A stretch of DNA of 64,000 nt from Ceratotherium simum simum. Lineage: Eukaryota > Chordata > Mammalia > Perissodactyla > Rhinocerotidae. Positions 1-9,081 of the stretch are shown here, in pieces. The stretch is taken from positions 8,692,857 through 8,756,856 of the forward strand of contig NW_004454160.1 of assembly GCF_000283155.1 (NCBI RefSeq), written 5' to 3'. Every line of letters begins with the position of its first letter. Position 1 is the first letter of the stretch. Below the pieces are notes generated by a model. That model saw nothing but the letters and a program-made list of their open reading frames with translations. It did no database searches and had not been told where the DNA came from. A program made the position numbers and the translations under genes.

Positions 1-470
1 AAAATCAAGTGTCTCTAGGTCAATTGTCCATGGCTGTGGAGAAGGCACGTGAAAGTGATACTTGCTCAGACTTGCAGCTGGCGCAGGGGCAGGAGACTGC
101 TTTACATATGTCGGCCTCTCTCACGGTGCACGGGAGACGGCTGTGTTAAGCTGTAACAGCAGCGCTCCATGCCACCAGGCAGCAAATGAATTTCGGTTCC
201 ACTTTGATTTCTAACGAACGGCCAAGCCTATGCCACATCCATCAGCAGGAGACGATTCTGCCGCATTAACAGCCTTACTTAATGGCTGCCTCCCTGCTTA
301 TCACACCTTGGCCTGATTAAATTGTTACATAAAGAGAAATGTTTTCGTAATAAATATCTGTTGGGAATTTCAATCAAGTTCCAGGGCCGCCATTGCTGAG
401 TCATTGTTCTTTTCTTTTCCATTAATGAAGCTTTCATCGGCCCTGGCAGGGGTGGACTTTGGGGAGAACA
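1..470. promoter_or_regulatory. Unique conserved-looking noncoding segment
   Basis: No repeat family is recognisable here and no frame looks coding. The stretch has several homeodomain-type TAAT/ATTA cores (near 265, 275, 315, 350 and 422) in otherwise complex sequence, a texture typical of conserved noncoding elements. Regulatory role is inference only; conservation was not measured. Confidence 0.3.
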
Positions 471-810
471 ACAGATCGGTTTCAGGAGCACAGAGAGGAG
501 GGGAGAACAGAAATGGAAATACCAGTGACTGGGGGGGAGAGCTTTCTGGGCTTAGCTGGGAGTCTGGGAGCAAGTCCGAGGTCCAAGATCTCTCCAGGCC
601 TCGTTCTGGGTCTGTGAGTGAGGGTCCTTCTCTGTGCTGGGACGGGAAACAAAAGATATGAGCTATGTTGGGAACCCTGCTCAGCTCACTGTGTCCTCTC
701 CAGGCTCGTACCTTTACTGGCCCAGCCAGATGTGGGGTGTCCAGAGGAAGCGAGAGGCCCAGGGTGAGGGAGCATGGTGCTATGTGCCTACAGAATTTCA
801 AGACCCCCGT
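471..810. other. Unique sequence, no gene seen
   Basis: GC-moderate unique sequence. Open frames cross it on both strands, but they start or end in the neighbouring MIR or in random sequence and show no recognisable domain. Confidence 0.5.
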
Positions 811-1025
811 AAATGTATTGAGTGTTTCCTGTGCCTCAGGTCCTCTTCCAGGTCCTTTATGTATTGCAGCCCGTGTAATCCTCATAAGGACCCATTATTA
901 TCTCCATTTTACAGATGTGCAAAGGGAGGCAATGAAGGGGTGGAAAGAATTGACCAGTTTACACAGCTAAGTAGGAGCAGAGCCCACATTTGCTCCCAGC
1001 AGCCCACTCCAGAGCCATGCCCTGG
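811..1025 (-). mobile_element. MIR SINE, antisense
   Basis: Reading the plus strand, the order is a decayed tail-end motif (attgagtg...), then tgtaatcctcataagga, the diagnostic ccattttacagatg core, a cacagctaagt block and the tRNA-end block ctccagagcc. This is the MIR consensus in reverse. It is ancient and noncoding. Confidence 0.7.
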
Positions 1026-1840
1026 ACCTCCACATGATACTGTTGAGCTTCGTGAGGTGGTGAATGCCTCTGAACATCTGCCTCCTCAACTGTGCTGAGT
1101 ATGTTACAAGGTATTGGAAGCTGAAGATAATTAGTTGTAGTTCTTGCCTCAAAGGAATTGGTGATATGATTGGGGCAGGAGAAACATACTTGCAAAATGG
1201 CTCAAAACAATTAAAAAGGATAACCTTAATAACCAAGCAAACAAACCAAGAAAAGAATCTGTACACACACATAAGCACCTCTGATCTCAGGAAGCAGAAA
1301 GGCATGCTCCTCTCCAGCCCTGGGCCTTACTCAGCAGGTGTAAAAAGCCTGTGGTTAGAACTGCGCCAGGGGAAGGGGGTTTGCACCTACTTCGTAATCA
1401 GAATGGATGTGCAGCTAATCCAGGGTGGCTTCCTGGGTATGGTGAGTGTCCTGTCAAGCCCTGAAGACACTGATGGATGTGGATGGGAGTAGGAAAGGGA
1501 AGGGCAAGCCCACTGTCAACTCCCTCCAGCCTCTCCCAGGAGCCAATGGGAAACAGCTGTAGACAAGGCCCCCTGAGGGGTGATCGTCCACGCCTGGTGA
1601 AGGATCTGTTGACAGTGTTGGTGACAAGGCTGGAGAAGGAGGGGAAGGGACCCACCTAACAGCTCATTGACTGCGATGGGATGTCAGGTTGATGCATGTT
1701 ATGTTCTGGCCGCATAGAACAGAAGCGGAGCATTTTGACTCAGTATGAAATGTTCCATGTCTTCAGAAGGGGAGAGAGAAATGAATACACTTTCCAAGAA
1801 ACTAATTAAACTCACAGACAGTCCTAATCCAGACAGAAAG
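1026..1840. other. Unique sequence, nothing identified
   Basis: About 800 bp without a recognisable repeat, exon or RNA gene. A purine-rich, A-rich patch lies near 1195-1260. Confidence 0.5.
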
Positions 1841-1980
1841 CGATATTGGACACACAGTTCAGAGACAGCCCATCAGGACACAAAGTAGACCAGTTTAATC
1901 ATCTTTCTCTGGCAGATAATGAAGCTGTTTCATTTTATTTTGGATATTTATTTCATTCATTTTATATCATGTCAGGCTCC
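1841..1980. promoter_or_regulatory. AT-rich unique block, possible noncoding element
   Basis: Unique AT-rich sequence with ATTT/TTAT-rich runs around 1925-1970, bordered by GC-richer unique DNA. No repeat recognised. The regulatory call is a weak inference from texture. Confidence 0.2.
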
Positions 1981-2645
1981 CCAGGCCCAGTGAGTAAGGG
2001 GCTGGCATCTTGCCGGAGAGAGAGAATTGGTCTCTGGAAGCAACAAGGCTTCCTCCCACCACCCCCGGTCTTTGTCATCATGGTACAAAAGGTCTGTGGT
2101 AAGAAATGTGTTGTGGGAAAGGGGGATGGGAGCGGGTTTACACAAACTTCAAAAGGCTACAGTCATGAATTCCAGCACCAACCTATCTTTCCACCCCCAT
2201 TTTCCTGCACTCTCATTGATGAATCTCAACTTCCACCCACAGTGAATTCCTTTCTCACCTCCACACCTTCAAAAGACAAAAAGAACCTCAGGCTGCAGAG
2301 CAGCCCATGACCTTGGGTTCCAATCAGTAAGAAAGGACATGACTTGCTTTGTCATTGAATCACAACCTCACTGGACACAGTGTCCCCCCCGATGGCCTGA
2401 CACAACCGTTGAAGCCATTGTGAACTATGGGAAGGCAAGTGGCCCTGTCTGTCCTCCAGGAGGTGCCCTTGAAGCCCAGAGCTTGGAGACTGGCCCCATC
2501 ATTCTCTCACTTTCGTGGCCCTCGTGCTGGACGGCCCCAGCATCCACTCTCTGCTGTCTCCTACATATCTCACCACGGAGCTCTGCTGGGTGCCCCCTGC
2601 CCTCCAAGCCTGCTGCCACTTCATAGCACCTCACAACCCCATAGT
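1981..2645. other. Unique sequence, nothing identified
   Basis: Pyrimidine-leaning unique sequence. Several short open frames overlap in different phases with no consistent coding signal. Confidence 0.5.
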
Positions 2646-2649
2646 TCTA

Positions 2650-2785
2650 AGCTTCAGTTTCCTTATCCAAGAAAGGAGGACAGTAAACCTGTCTCACATG
2701 TTGCTAGGAGGATTCTGTGAGATAAAGTGCCCAACCTGCTTTGTAGGGGACCCTTGGCTAGTGCTCAGGATCAGCTGGGCAGTTA
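2650..2785 (+). mobile_element. MIR SINE fragment
   Basis: Contains the MIR central motifs in sense order: cttcagtttccttatc, then a gtctcacatgttgctaggag block matching the MIR gttgtgaggatt region, then a cut-down 3' part. Confidence 0.55.
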
Positions 2786-2859
2786 GGTAATGACCATGAT
2801 CATGCCCAACCACATCTGCCTCCCAACTAGCCCTCCTTCCTGCAGACTCCCCAATGTCG

Positions 2860-3105
2860 GTGCCTGGCTGACCTTCCGAAACCCCCACTTTTGTCGTTTA
2901 TGCTGAAGTAGCCCCAGCCCCTACTGAATGCCTGTGAGATCAAGTTCAAACTCCGCAGCCTGATACCCAAAGCCTCCTTCCATAGTCCCCGCTGTACCTT
3001 GCAGCCTCTTCTCTCACAACCACGCAATTGGAGGCTATTGCACTTGTCAGCTTGGCGTGTTTCCAGTTCTCCTCTCACACCAACCTATTCTTGCATTAAA
3101 GGGGA
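2860..3105 (+). mobile_element. L2 LINE fragment (ORF2 region)
   Basis: The words gatcaagttcaaactcc, agcctgatacccaaagcc and a following leucine/proline-rich segment match the C-terminal coding part of L2 ORF2 in sense orientation. The reading frame is broken. Confidence 0.5.
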
Positions 3106-3109
3106 AAGC

Positions 3110-3255
3110 AAGGAGGATCTCAATTTTTATTGAATAAATTGATAACGATAATGGAAAAAATAGATAATATTTGTATTTGACTTTACATTTAATGGAATAT
3201 ATACATACACATATATGTGTTTGTAGATATGTATACACACGTCCATATAAAATAT
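3110..3255. repeat. AT-rich low-complexity tract
   Basis: Runs of A/T with alternating TA and CA/TG dinucleotides near 3195-3240 (atatatacatacacatat). Confidence 0.55.
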
Positions 3256-3284
3256 CATACCTAGTTGAAAGGATGGGTTCAAGT

Positions 3285-3335
3285 TAACATTTGTTGAGCA
3301 TCTACCAGGTGCCAGTTACTGTACCAGGAAAAACA
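3285..3335 (-). mobile_element. MIR or L2 tail fragment, antisense
   Basis: aacatttgttgagcatctac followed by a caggtgccagttactgt block is the reverse of the shared MIR/L2 3' end. Too short to assign between the two. Confidence 0.4.
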
Positions 3336-4160
3336 TGAATCTGAAATAGAAGGACATCAGGCTCCATGAAAGGTCCAGACATTTGGGGTCTTCTTTCTGG
3401 TACCTCACATTATTTCCCATGCATGAAACTGTCTACTCGTCCCGTGGGTTTGGCTAGTCCTGCTCACTCACACAAAACACAGATGCCACAACACACACGG
3501 TTGCACATGGAGGCCCAAGTGCACAGAGTTAACGTGACATAAATTGCTCCACAGAGGTGTGTAGGTTCTGTGTGCCTGTCCTATCTGACTCGATTATGAC
3601 TCCTTGAAGCTTTGCCTCTATTACCCTTCACAGGCCACTGGGCAGCTTGCAATGAAACACAGAGTTGCTTTTTGTTTGCCCTGATTCCTTGGCCCTCATC
3701 CCCACCATGGGCATTGGGCTGTGACCTTCTTAGCCCAGACCCCCTCCCTTTGTCCTCCTTTCTAACCACCCACCCAGGTCTCTGGCTGTTTCATATTGGC
3801 ATCACCAGTGGTCAGGGTTAGGAAGGAGCTAGCCTTGGCGTTCACAGCATGTTTCCACCTGGCAGCACTAGTTTAAGATGGGTAGCTGTCAGGTTCAAGG
3901 GGAATTTGCCCAGTGGGCCACGGGGCAGTCCAATCTTTGGCATTTAGAGGAGAGGGGGTTGGAATGAGCTACAGTGGACTGGTCCTTAATGCAACAGTTC
4001 TCCACTCCTAAGTGACTCACCAGTGTGAGGAATGGGGACGTGAAGGCTGCAGCTCTAGCAACTGTGCCAGAGGTGGCTCCATGGTTGTAAACCTGCATTG
4101 CAGTGCAGCAAAGGGTCAGGACCGCTGCATCAGAGCAGCTGGAGAACAGATGCCTGGCAT
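3336..4160. other. Unique sequence, nothing identified
   Basis: No repeat or exon recognised. A small CA-rich patch sits at 3470-3505. Confidence 0.5.
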
Positions 4161-4164
4161 GGAG

Positions 4165-4326
4165 CCAGATGAACTCAAGGGTGACCTTGTGGCCTGTCAC
4201 TTAACCTCTCTGAGCTTCTGTTGCATCATCTGTAAAGTTGAAATAATTACTTCACAAGGTGAGGAAATGCCTGTGAATGACCAGAGCCCAGCAGCTGGCA
4301 CCCAGCCGATGCTCAGCAATGTTTGT
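4165..4326 (+). mobile_element. MIR SINE
   Basis: Sense-order MIR motifs: cacttaacctctctgagc, a catcatctgtaaa block and the 3' cagcaatgttt end. The frame context is noncoding. Confidence 0.6.
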
Positions 4327-4334
4327 TTGTACCT

Positions 4335-4430
4335 TGGATAATCCTTGCCCAGCCCGCATCACAGGATCGTTGGGAGGATCAAAAAAGTGCTTTGTAAACC
4401 GCATAATTCATACCAGCGGGAGGTACTGCT
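4335..4430 (+). mobile_element. Second MIR fragment in tandem
   Basis: A catcacaggatcgttgggagg block and the following aaaagtgctttgtaaa match the centre of MIR in sense orientation, immediately after the previous MIR. Probably an independent insertion. Confidence 0.4.
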
Positions 4431-4439
4431 GTGTTAGAA

Positions 4440-4656
4440 CAGGGGTCTGCAAACTTTTTCTGTGAAGAGCCAGACAGTAAATATTTTAGGCTCTGTGGGC
4501 CGTATAGTCTCTGTTGCAACTACTCACCTCCGCCAGTGTAGCAGGAAAGCAGCCACAGACAATAGGTAAGCGCACAAATAAAGTGCCACTAAAACTTTAT
4601 TTACAAAGCAGGCAGCAAGCCTGCATCAGCCTGTGGGTCGTAGTTTACCAATCCTA
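4440..4656. mobile_element. hAT-type nonautonomous DNA transposon with intact target duplication
   Basis: A 217-bp element beginning caggggtctgcaaact and ending agtttaccaatccta, which are imperfect terminal inverted repeats. It is flanked by identical 8-bp duplications TGTTAGAA at 4432-4439 and 4657-4664, the length made by hAT transposases. Interior text (tctgtgaagagccagac, ataaagtgccactaaaac) matches a common mammalian Charlie-group MER element. It has no coding capacity. Confidence 0.85.
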
Positions 4657-4730
4657 TGTTAGAAGGAGTGGGGCCTGGGCTCCCTCAGGCTAAGTGATGG
4701 AGGCCTGCTCTTTACCTCTCTCTTTTGCAG

Positions 4731-4964
4731 CTCCATGTGGATCATTTGATGTGGATCCCTTGGGAACCCCAATCCTCATGAGCCCCATCTCCCAGCAGGA
4801 AGCTTGGAACTCGGAAAAGATCACAAGAGTTACCTTCCATCCACCTCCCAGCATCTTCTGCAGAACTGGGCCTGGGAGGGACTCTCGGGTCAAATGGTCC
4901 AGTCACATGCTCAAGCAGGAGCCCACATGGAGCAGGGGTTGCATAGTCAATACCCCCAAGAAAA
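4731..4964 (+). other. Weak candidate exon (open, symmetric phase)
   Basis: A strong polypyrimidine tract and acceptor (ctctctcttttgcag, ending 4730) and a near-consensus donor (aaaa|gtgagt at 4965) bound 234 nt, exactly 78 codons, open in the frame running from 4694 to 4972. If spliced it would be a phase 1-1 exon. The peptide (GSFDVDPLGTPILMSPISQQ in the first part) is not one I recognise. The second half shares words with the ancient repeat-like stretches at 25060 and 27291, so this may be repeat DNA with chance splice signals. Confidence 0.18.
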
Positions 4965-5261
4965 GTGAGTAATAAAAAGGAGTGAAGGCTCCAGGAGCAG
5001 CTTGGTCTAACATTTGCTTTCCCACTTTTGATTGAGGTATGGTACAGAAGTGTTCCTCTGCTATGAGAAAACAGCGGAGCAAGCATAATAATAAATGGCA
5101 ACTGATACTCAAGGCCAGAGGGCGATAGGGAGTGGTGGAGCCTGAGGTAAACTGGACAAGTGATGCCCCATGTAAAGGGCTATAGGGAGCCGCTACGCAG
5201 CTTCCACCGAATGTTGCTGTCTGGGAATTAGGGGCCAGTGTTAACAGATCTTCTATTTTTC

Positions 5262-5375
5262 AGGACAAGCTGTAAGTCCAGATTTTCTTGTAAAATCTCC
5301 CAATTTTGAATATTAGATCCATTAAAATAAACTATATGGGCCAAAGAAAACAGATCTAGAATATATAAGGAGATC
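5262..5375. mobile_element. Fragment of a hAT-type element
   Basis: The words ttcttgtaaaatctccc and aataaactatatgggcc resemble the interior and end of another Charlie-group hAT repeat. The ends are not preserved, so assignment is tentative. Confidence 0.35.
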
Positions 5376-5493
5376 ATTTTGTACTTCTAACTTTCTAGAT
5401 CTCTAGAAACAAAAGCTTCAAGGCCTGCTCTAGAGAATGCAGGGCTGTGTAAGGAAAGGTTTCTGGGGCAGAAGGCTGGGAATGTTCTATATC

Positions 5494-5708
5494 CAGGGCT
5501 TCTTAGCCTCAGCACTATTGACACTTTGGCCAGATAATTCTTTGGTGTTGGGGACTGTCCTGTTCGTTATAGGATGTTTAGCAGCATCCCTGGCCTCTAC
5601 CCACTAATGCAAGTAGCACTCCCTTCCCCAAGTAGTAACAACCAAAGTGTGTCCAGACATTGTGTAACATCCCCTGAGGGGCAAAATCGCCTGGGTTGGG
5701 AACCACTG
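5494..5708. mobile_element. MER20 (hAT-Charlie) element, near full length
   Basis: A 215-bp copy beginning cagggcttcttagcctc and ending ttgggaaccactg, with the interior words aggatgtttagcagcatccc and cctctacccacta, i.e. the MER20 consensus. Target duplication is not recognisable, so the copy is old. MER20 copies are known to have been recruited as enhancers in endometrial cells of placental mammals; whether this one acts is unknown. Confidence 0.85.
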
Positions 5709-5900
5709 GGTTACCCCTCCAGAGACAGAGAGGGGAGACCCGGAGAGGACAGCACTAAGACGCAGGCCTGCCAAGCGACAGCGCTTCAGCAGCGATTAGT
5801 GGGCAAATGTTTCTAAATCACCAAATTTTAATTTAGACCTAAATCTCCATTATTGCCTGAGGCTTGAGGAAAATTGATGACTGTTTAAAATTATTAATTG

Positions 5901-6212
5901 GAACCCGCTGCGAATCAGCGGAGGGTGAAAAGCAGAAAACGTTCGGATAACGAACTGGGCAGGAGTGATGGGGCAGAGGGCCGGGAAGGTGGGGCAACAG
6001 CTAGCGGCAGATTGATGAGGAGCCAGGCTGGCTGGGAACAGGGAGTCTCGCCAGAGAATCCGGCGGTGGAGCTGTGGGAGCAGCAGCAGCAACAGCACAG
6101 GACCCTGATGGGAGACGAGTGTCCAGGCTTCGGCGGCCTGGGGCCGGAGCCCAACCGAGTTCCAGACAGAACGCGACCTGGCAGGCAGAACGCGACCTGG
6201 CAGGGACAGACG
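5901..6212. promoter_or_regulatory. CpG island, possible orphan promoter
   Basis: Hand count: 312 bp, 75 C, 124 G (about 64% GC) and 21 CpG, giving an observed/expected ratio near 0.70. That passes the classical island thresholds, and no repeat explains it. It is preceded by an AT-rich stretch (ttaaaattattaattgg) and contains donor-like sites (aag|gtgggg near 5988, cag|gtgaaa near 6215). It may be an unannotated promoter or lncRNA start; direction unknown. Confidence 0.6.
6167..6204. repeat. Exact 19-bp tandem duplication inside the CpG island
   Basis: cagaacgcgacctggcagg occurs twice back to back (6167-6185 and 6186-6204) without a mismatch. Nineteen is not a multiple of three, so it would shift any reading frame crossing it. 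Confidence 0.97.
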
Positions 6213-6955
6213 CAGGTGAAACAAACTCCTGAAAATAAGGAGGGATGATTCCCAAGGCCAACAGCATTTTCCTGAAGTATTCAAACACTGCAGTGCTGCG
6301 CTTTACAAGAACTCCCTGCTGGGGTGAATCGGTTCTCTCTCATTAGACTCAAAAAAACATAACAAATGCAGACGATTCCTTGCACCGATGGCTGAAGGTC
6401 CAAATATCTTCAGAGTTAAGCTCTGACTACAGGTGCTGGAGGCCTGAAAAACACGGGAAGAGATGCTCTGAAGGAGGTGGTGAGGGGCTCAGGGGGCAGG
6501 CCTGGAGGTGGCAGCAGCAGGAGAGCCTTTGAGAAGGGGGCAGAGGCTGAGGAGAGACCCCTGGAGAAAAAGGCAAGGGCTGAGGGCAGTCGGTAGTCAG
6601 AGAGGTGGGACCTGGGGGGCTGTGGAAGGAGGGCCAGGGTCCAGAGGAAGACATTTCTGCTAGGAGGAGCTGTGGTCTTAAGGCTCCTGTGAGTTTTGAT
6701 CTTAAGTGAGGCCCCAGTAAATCAGGCTTTCTCTTTCTGAGTTTCTTACGTGGACATTTGAGGTCACAAGAATAGGGCTTAGTTTGTCAGGTTAGAAACA
6801 GCCGAGGCCCTGGCTGCTGGCCACCAAGGGCCTCCCAGGGAGAGGGGAGGGGAGGTCTGAGCCCTGGCCATGTTTCTGGGACCTCAGCAGCCAGAGCTTC
6901 CCGCAGTAGGGGGAGATGCAAGCCGGCATTCCAGCCCTCTGACCAGGCAGGGCAG
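6213..6955. other. Unique, G/A-rich sequence
   Basis: A purine-rich plus strand (aggaggtggtgaggggctc around 6470-6560) with no recognisable repeat or exon. Confidence 0.5.
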
Positions 6956-6959
6956 CCAT

Positions 6960-7095
6960 CAGCAGTCCCATTTTATGGATAAAAAAACTGAGGCACAGAG
7001 AAGTAGTGACTGACTCAAGGCCACCCAACCAGGAAGTCGCAGGCCTGACCGGAGCCCAAGAGTCCTGACTCCTACTCCAGGGTCCTTTGCACATA
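6960..7095 (-). mobile_element. MIR SINE, antisense
   Basis: cccattttatggataaaaaaactgaggcacagag-type core (written here only in part: actgaggcacagagaag) followed by tcaaggccacccaacc and the ctcctactccaggg tRNA end, reverse of MIR. Confidence 0.65.
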
Positions 7096-8660
7096 CCATG
7101 TTGCTTGTTGCAAAGAGTGCCTATGGATGCAGAGGTAACTGAGAGGAGAGGAGCCCGAGCTCAGGATCATCTGTGGGAAGAGCTTGGACAGTACCGGGGG
7201 TCCCTGGTCAGCCTGGGACACTTTGGCAGGAGGACACGAACACTGCTCTGATTCCCAGGACAAGCCCTGCCCCCTCGGCCTGCCCACCCCCACCTCCGCC
7301 CTGCGCTCACTGACCTTACTTCCCTTTGACAAGGCACACGTGGTCTTCAATAATGCAGGCCCCCACCTAACACAGAAGAGGCCTGTCACCCAAAATAACT
7401 TGAAAAGCAGACAGAGGGAAGCAGATAAGCATTCAAATCATTTATTTATAGCGCGGAGCACAAAGCCGTCAAAGAGACTACAGGCAAGTGACAGCCACAG
7501 CACCCCTTGGGGGGCAGCTGGAGGCCTCTCCCCCCACAGGGAGCTGCCTCAGAACTGTGCCTCTAGATCCGGCCCTGCCAAGTGGGTCTATAGAGAAGCA
7601 GAAGACAGGATGAGGACAAGGGTGAGGAGGGGAGGGAAGGAGCAAACACCATGACTTCAGCTGAGTATCAGATTAGAGAGCTTCAGCAGGAGACTGTGGG
7701 AGACGCCGAGATCTCTGTCACTGGAGGCGTTTATGCAGGGGCTGGAACCCCATCATGGCTGTGTTGGTAGAATTCCTGCATGGGCTGGGAGATTTGAGTG
7801 GATCAGTGCTGTCTAACTCTGGCCATAGCTGAGCAAGACAAATTTTTGCTGGCTCATGCCCCATTCCTTCTGCGGGGAGAGGCACCCGTGGCTTGAGTCC
7901 TCTTTCTGCCCACTCTTTCCTCTTTAGCTGCACCACTTGGGTCCGTGGTGTAGAAGTCAGTCTACAGTCTGGATTGGACACTATTCTCTAGACAACCTCT
8001 AAAGTCACCTTCCAGCTTTGAGTCTGTGTTCCAGAATGTTCCAGCCTAGCACTATAGTCTGTGGAAAAGAAAGATCAAAAAAATTATGTTGCATAAACAA
8101 TTATTTCAAAAGAACAAAAGGGATGAGAAGACAGAGAATTTCAGAGTCATATAACAGAATTATTTCTGCAGGAATTTTGATAATAAAGCTGCTGTTATAG
8201 CTCTAAATGTGTATTTTGTTAACTGAAAATCAAAAATAATTCACTGGTTGATCAAAACTGACAACACCAAACTTAAATATCACCAAGTCCTGAACAACAC
8301 ACAAAATCAGACTCAAACCAACAAGATTCTATCTAGACCATCAAAGTGAATGGCAGCCTGGTTCTCAACAACAGATGGTCTGCAAACCCTCGCAAGGCCG
8401 GTGGGCCAGCCAACTACTGAGTCAGAACGTCTATGTGATTCTGCACTACTCACCACCAATTCCCTCCCTCACTCAAGATGATTGCTCCTGATGGCAATCC
8501 AGGTAAAACCAATAGTGGTGTGAGTGCAGTTGTAATCCCTAATTCATCAATCAAGTTACGTCTGATTTTCTCCATGAAAACTTGCAAAGTGGGAGAGGCT
8601 GAACTCTGCAAGGGTCAGCTCTGTGCATCTATGCCATGGCCTGCCTGCCAGCGAGTCTAT
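7096..8660. other. Unique sequence, 1.5 kb, nothing identified
   Basis: No repeat recognised. An AT-rich part near 8070-8260 and a segment around 7430-7470 (attcaaatcatttatttata next to a CpG-bearing gcgcgg) have noncoding-element texture but no specific evidence. Confidence 0.45.
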
Positions 8661-8664
8661 GTAA

Positions 8665-8775
8665 GGGCTCCCTCTGTGCCTCGTGCTGTGCCAAGGGAAG
8701 CAACAGGAGTAAGACAGAGCCTTATTCTCAAGGAGCTGAAATCGCCTTGGGGAAGAAAGATGATTAGATTACTCT
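8665..8775 (-). mobile_element. Possible L2-type tail, antisense
   Basis: tgtgcctcgtgctgtgcc followed by ctcaaggagctgaaatc and ggggaagaaag resembles the reverse of a LINE-2 type 3' end. Divergent, low certainty. Confidence 0.3.
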
Positions 8776-8804
8776 TTTTTCCCCTGCATCAAAAAAAATA
8801 ATTT

Positions 8805-9081
8805 GGGGCTGGCCTGGTGGCGTAGCAGTTAAAATCGCGCTCTCAGCTTCTGCGGCACGGGGTTTGCAGGTTCGGATCCCAGGCGCGCACTGACGCACCA
8901 CTTGTCAAGCCATGCTGTGGCGGCGTCCTATATAAAGTAGAGGAACATGGGCACGGATGTTAGCCCAGGGCCAGTCTTCCTCAGCAAAAAGAGGAGGCTT
9001 GGCATCAGATGTTAGCTCAGGGCTAATTTTCCTCACACACATGCACACACACACACACACACACACACAAAACTTGTTTTG
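8805..9081 (+). mobile_element. ERE SINE (perissodactyl tRNA-derived)
   Basis: Starts ggggctggcctggtggcg. It has the pol III B-box ggttcggatcc at 8869-8879, then the ERE body (catgctgtggcggcgtcc, tataaagtagaggaac, gatgttagctcagggct) and a (CA)n tail. A possible 9-bp duplication AAATAATTT lies at 8796-8804 and 9082-9090. It sits at the 5' edge of an old L1 3' UTR. Confidence 0.95.
9033..9069. repeat. (CA)n microsatellite in the ERE tail
   Basis: A nearly pure CA run with one TG interruption grew from the SINE tail. It is likely length-polymorphic. Confidence 0.95.

Noticed and set aside
370..885. 171-codon open frame on the minus strand
   Set aside because: It begins inside an antisense MIR and runs through unique sequence without domain or codon signal; an opposite-strand frame over the same bases is equally open.
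8805..9081. tRNA gene suggested by the pol III B-box
   Set aside because: The body, tail and flanking duplication identify an ERE SINE; no cloverleaf tRNA is present.
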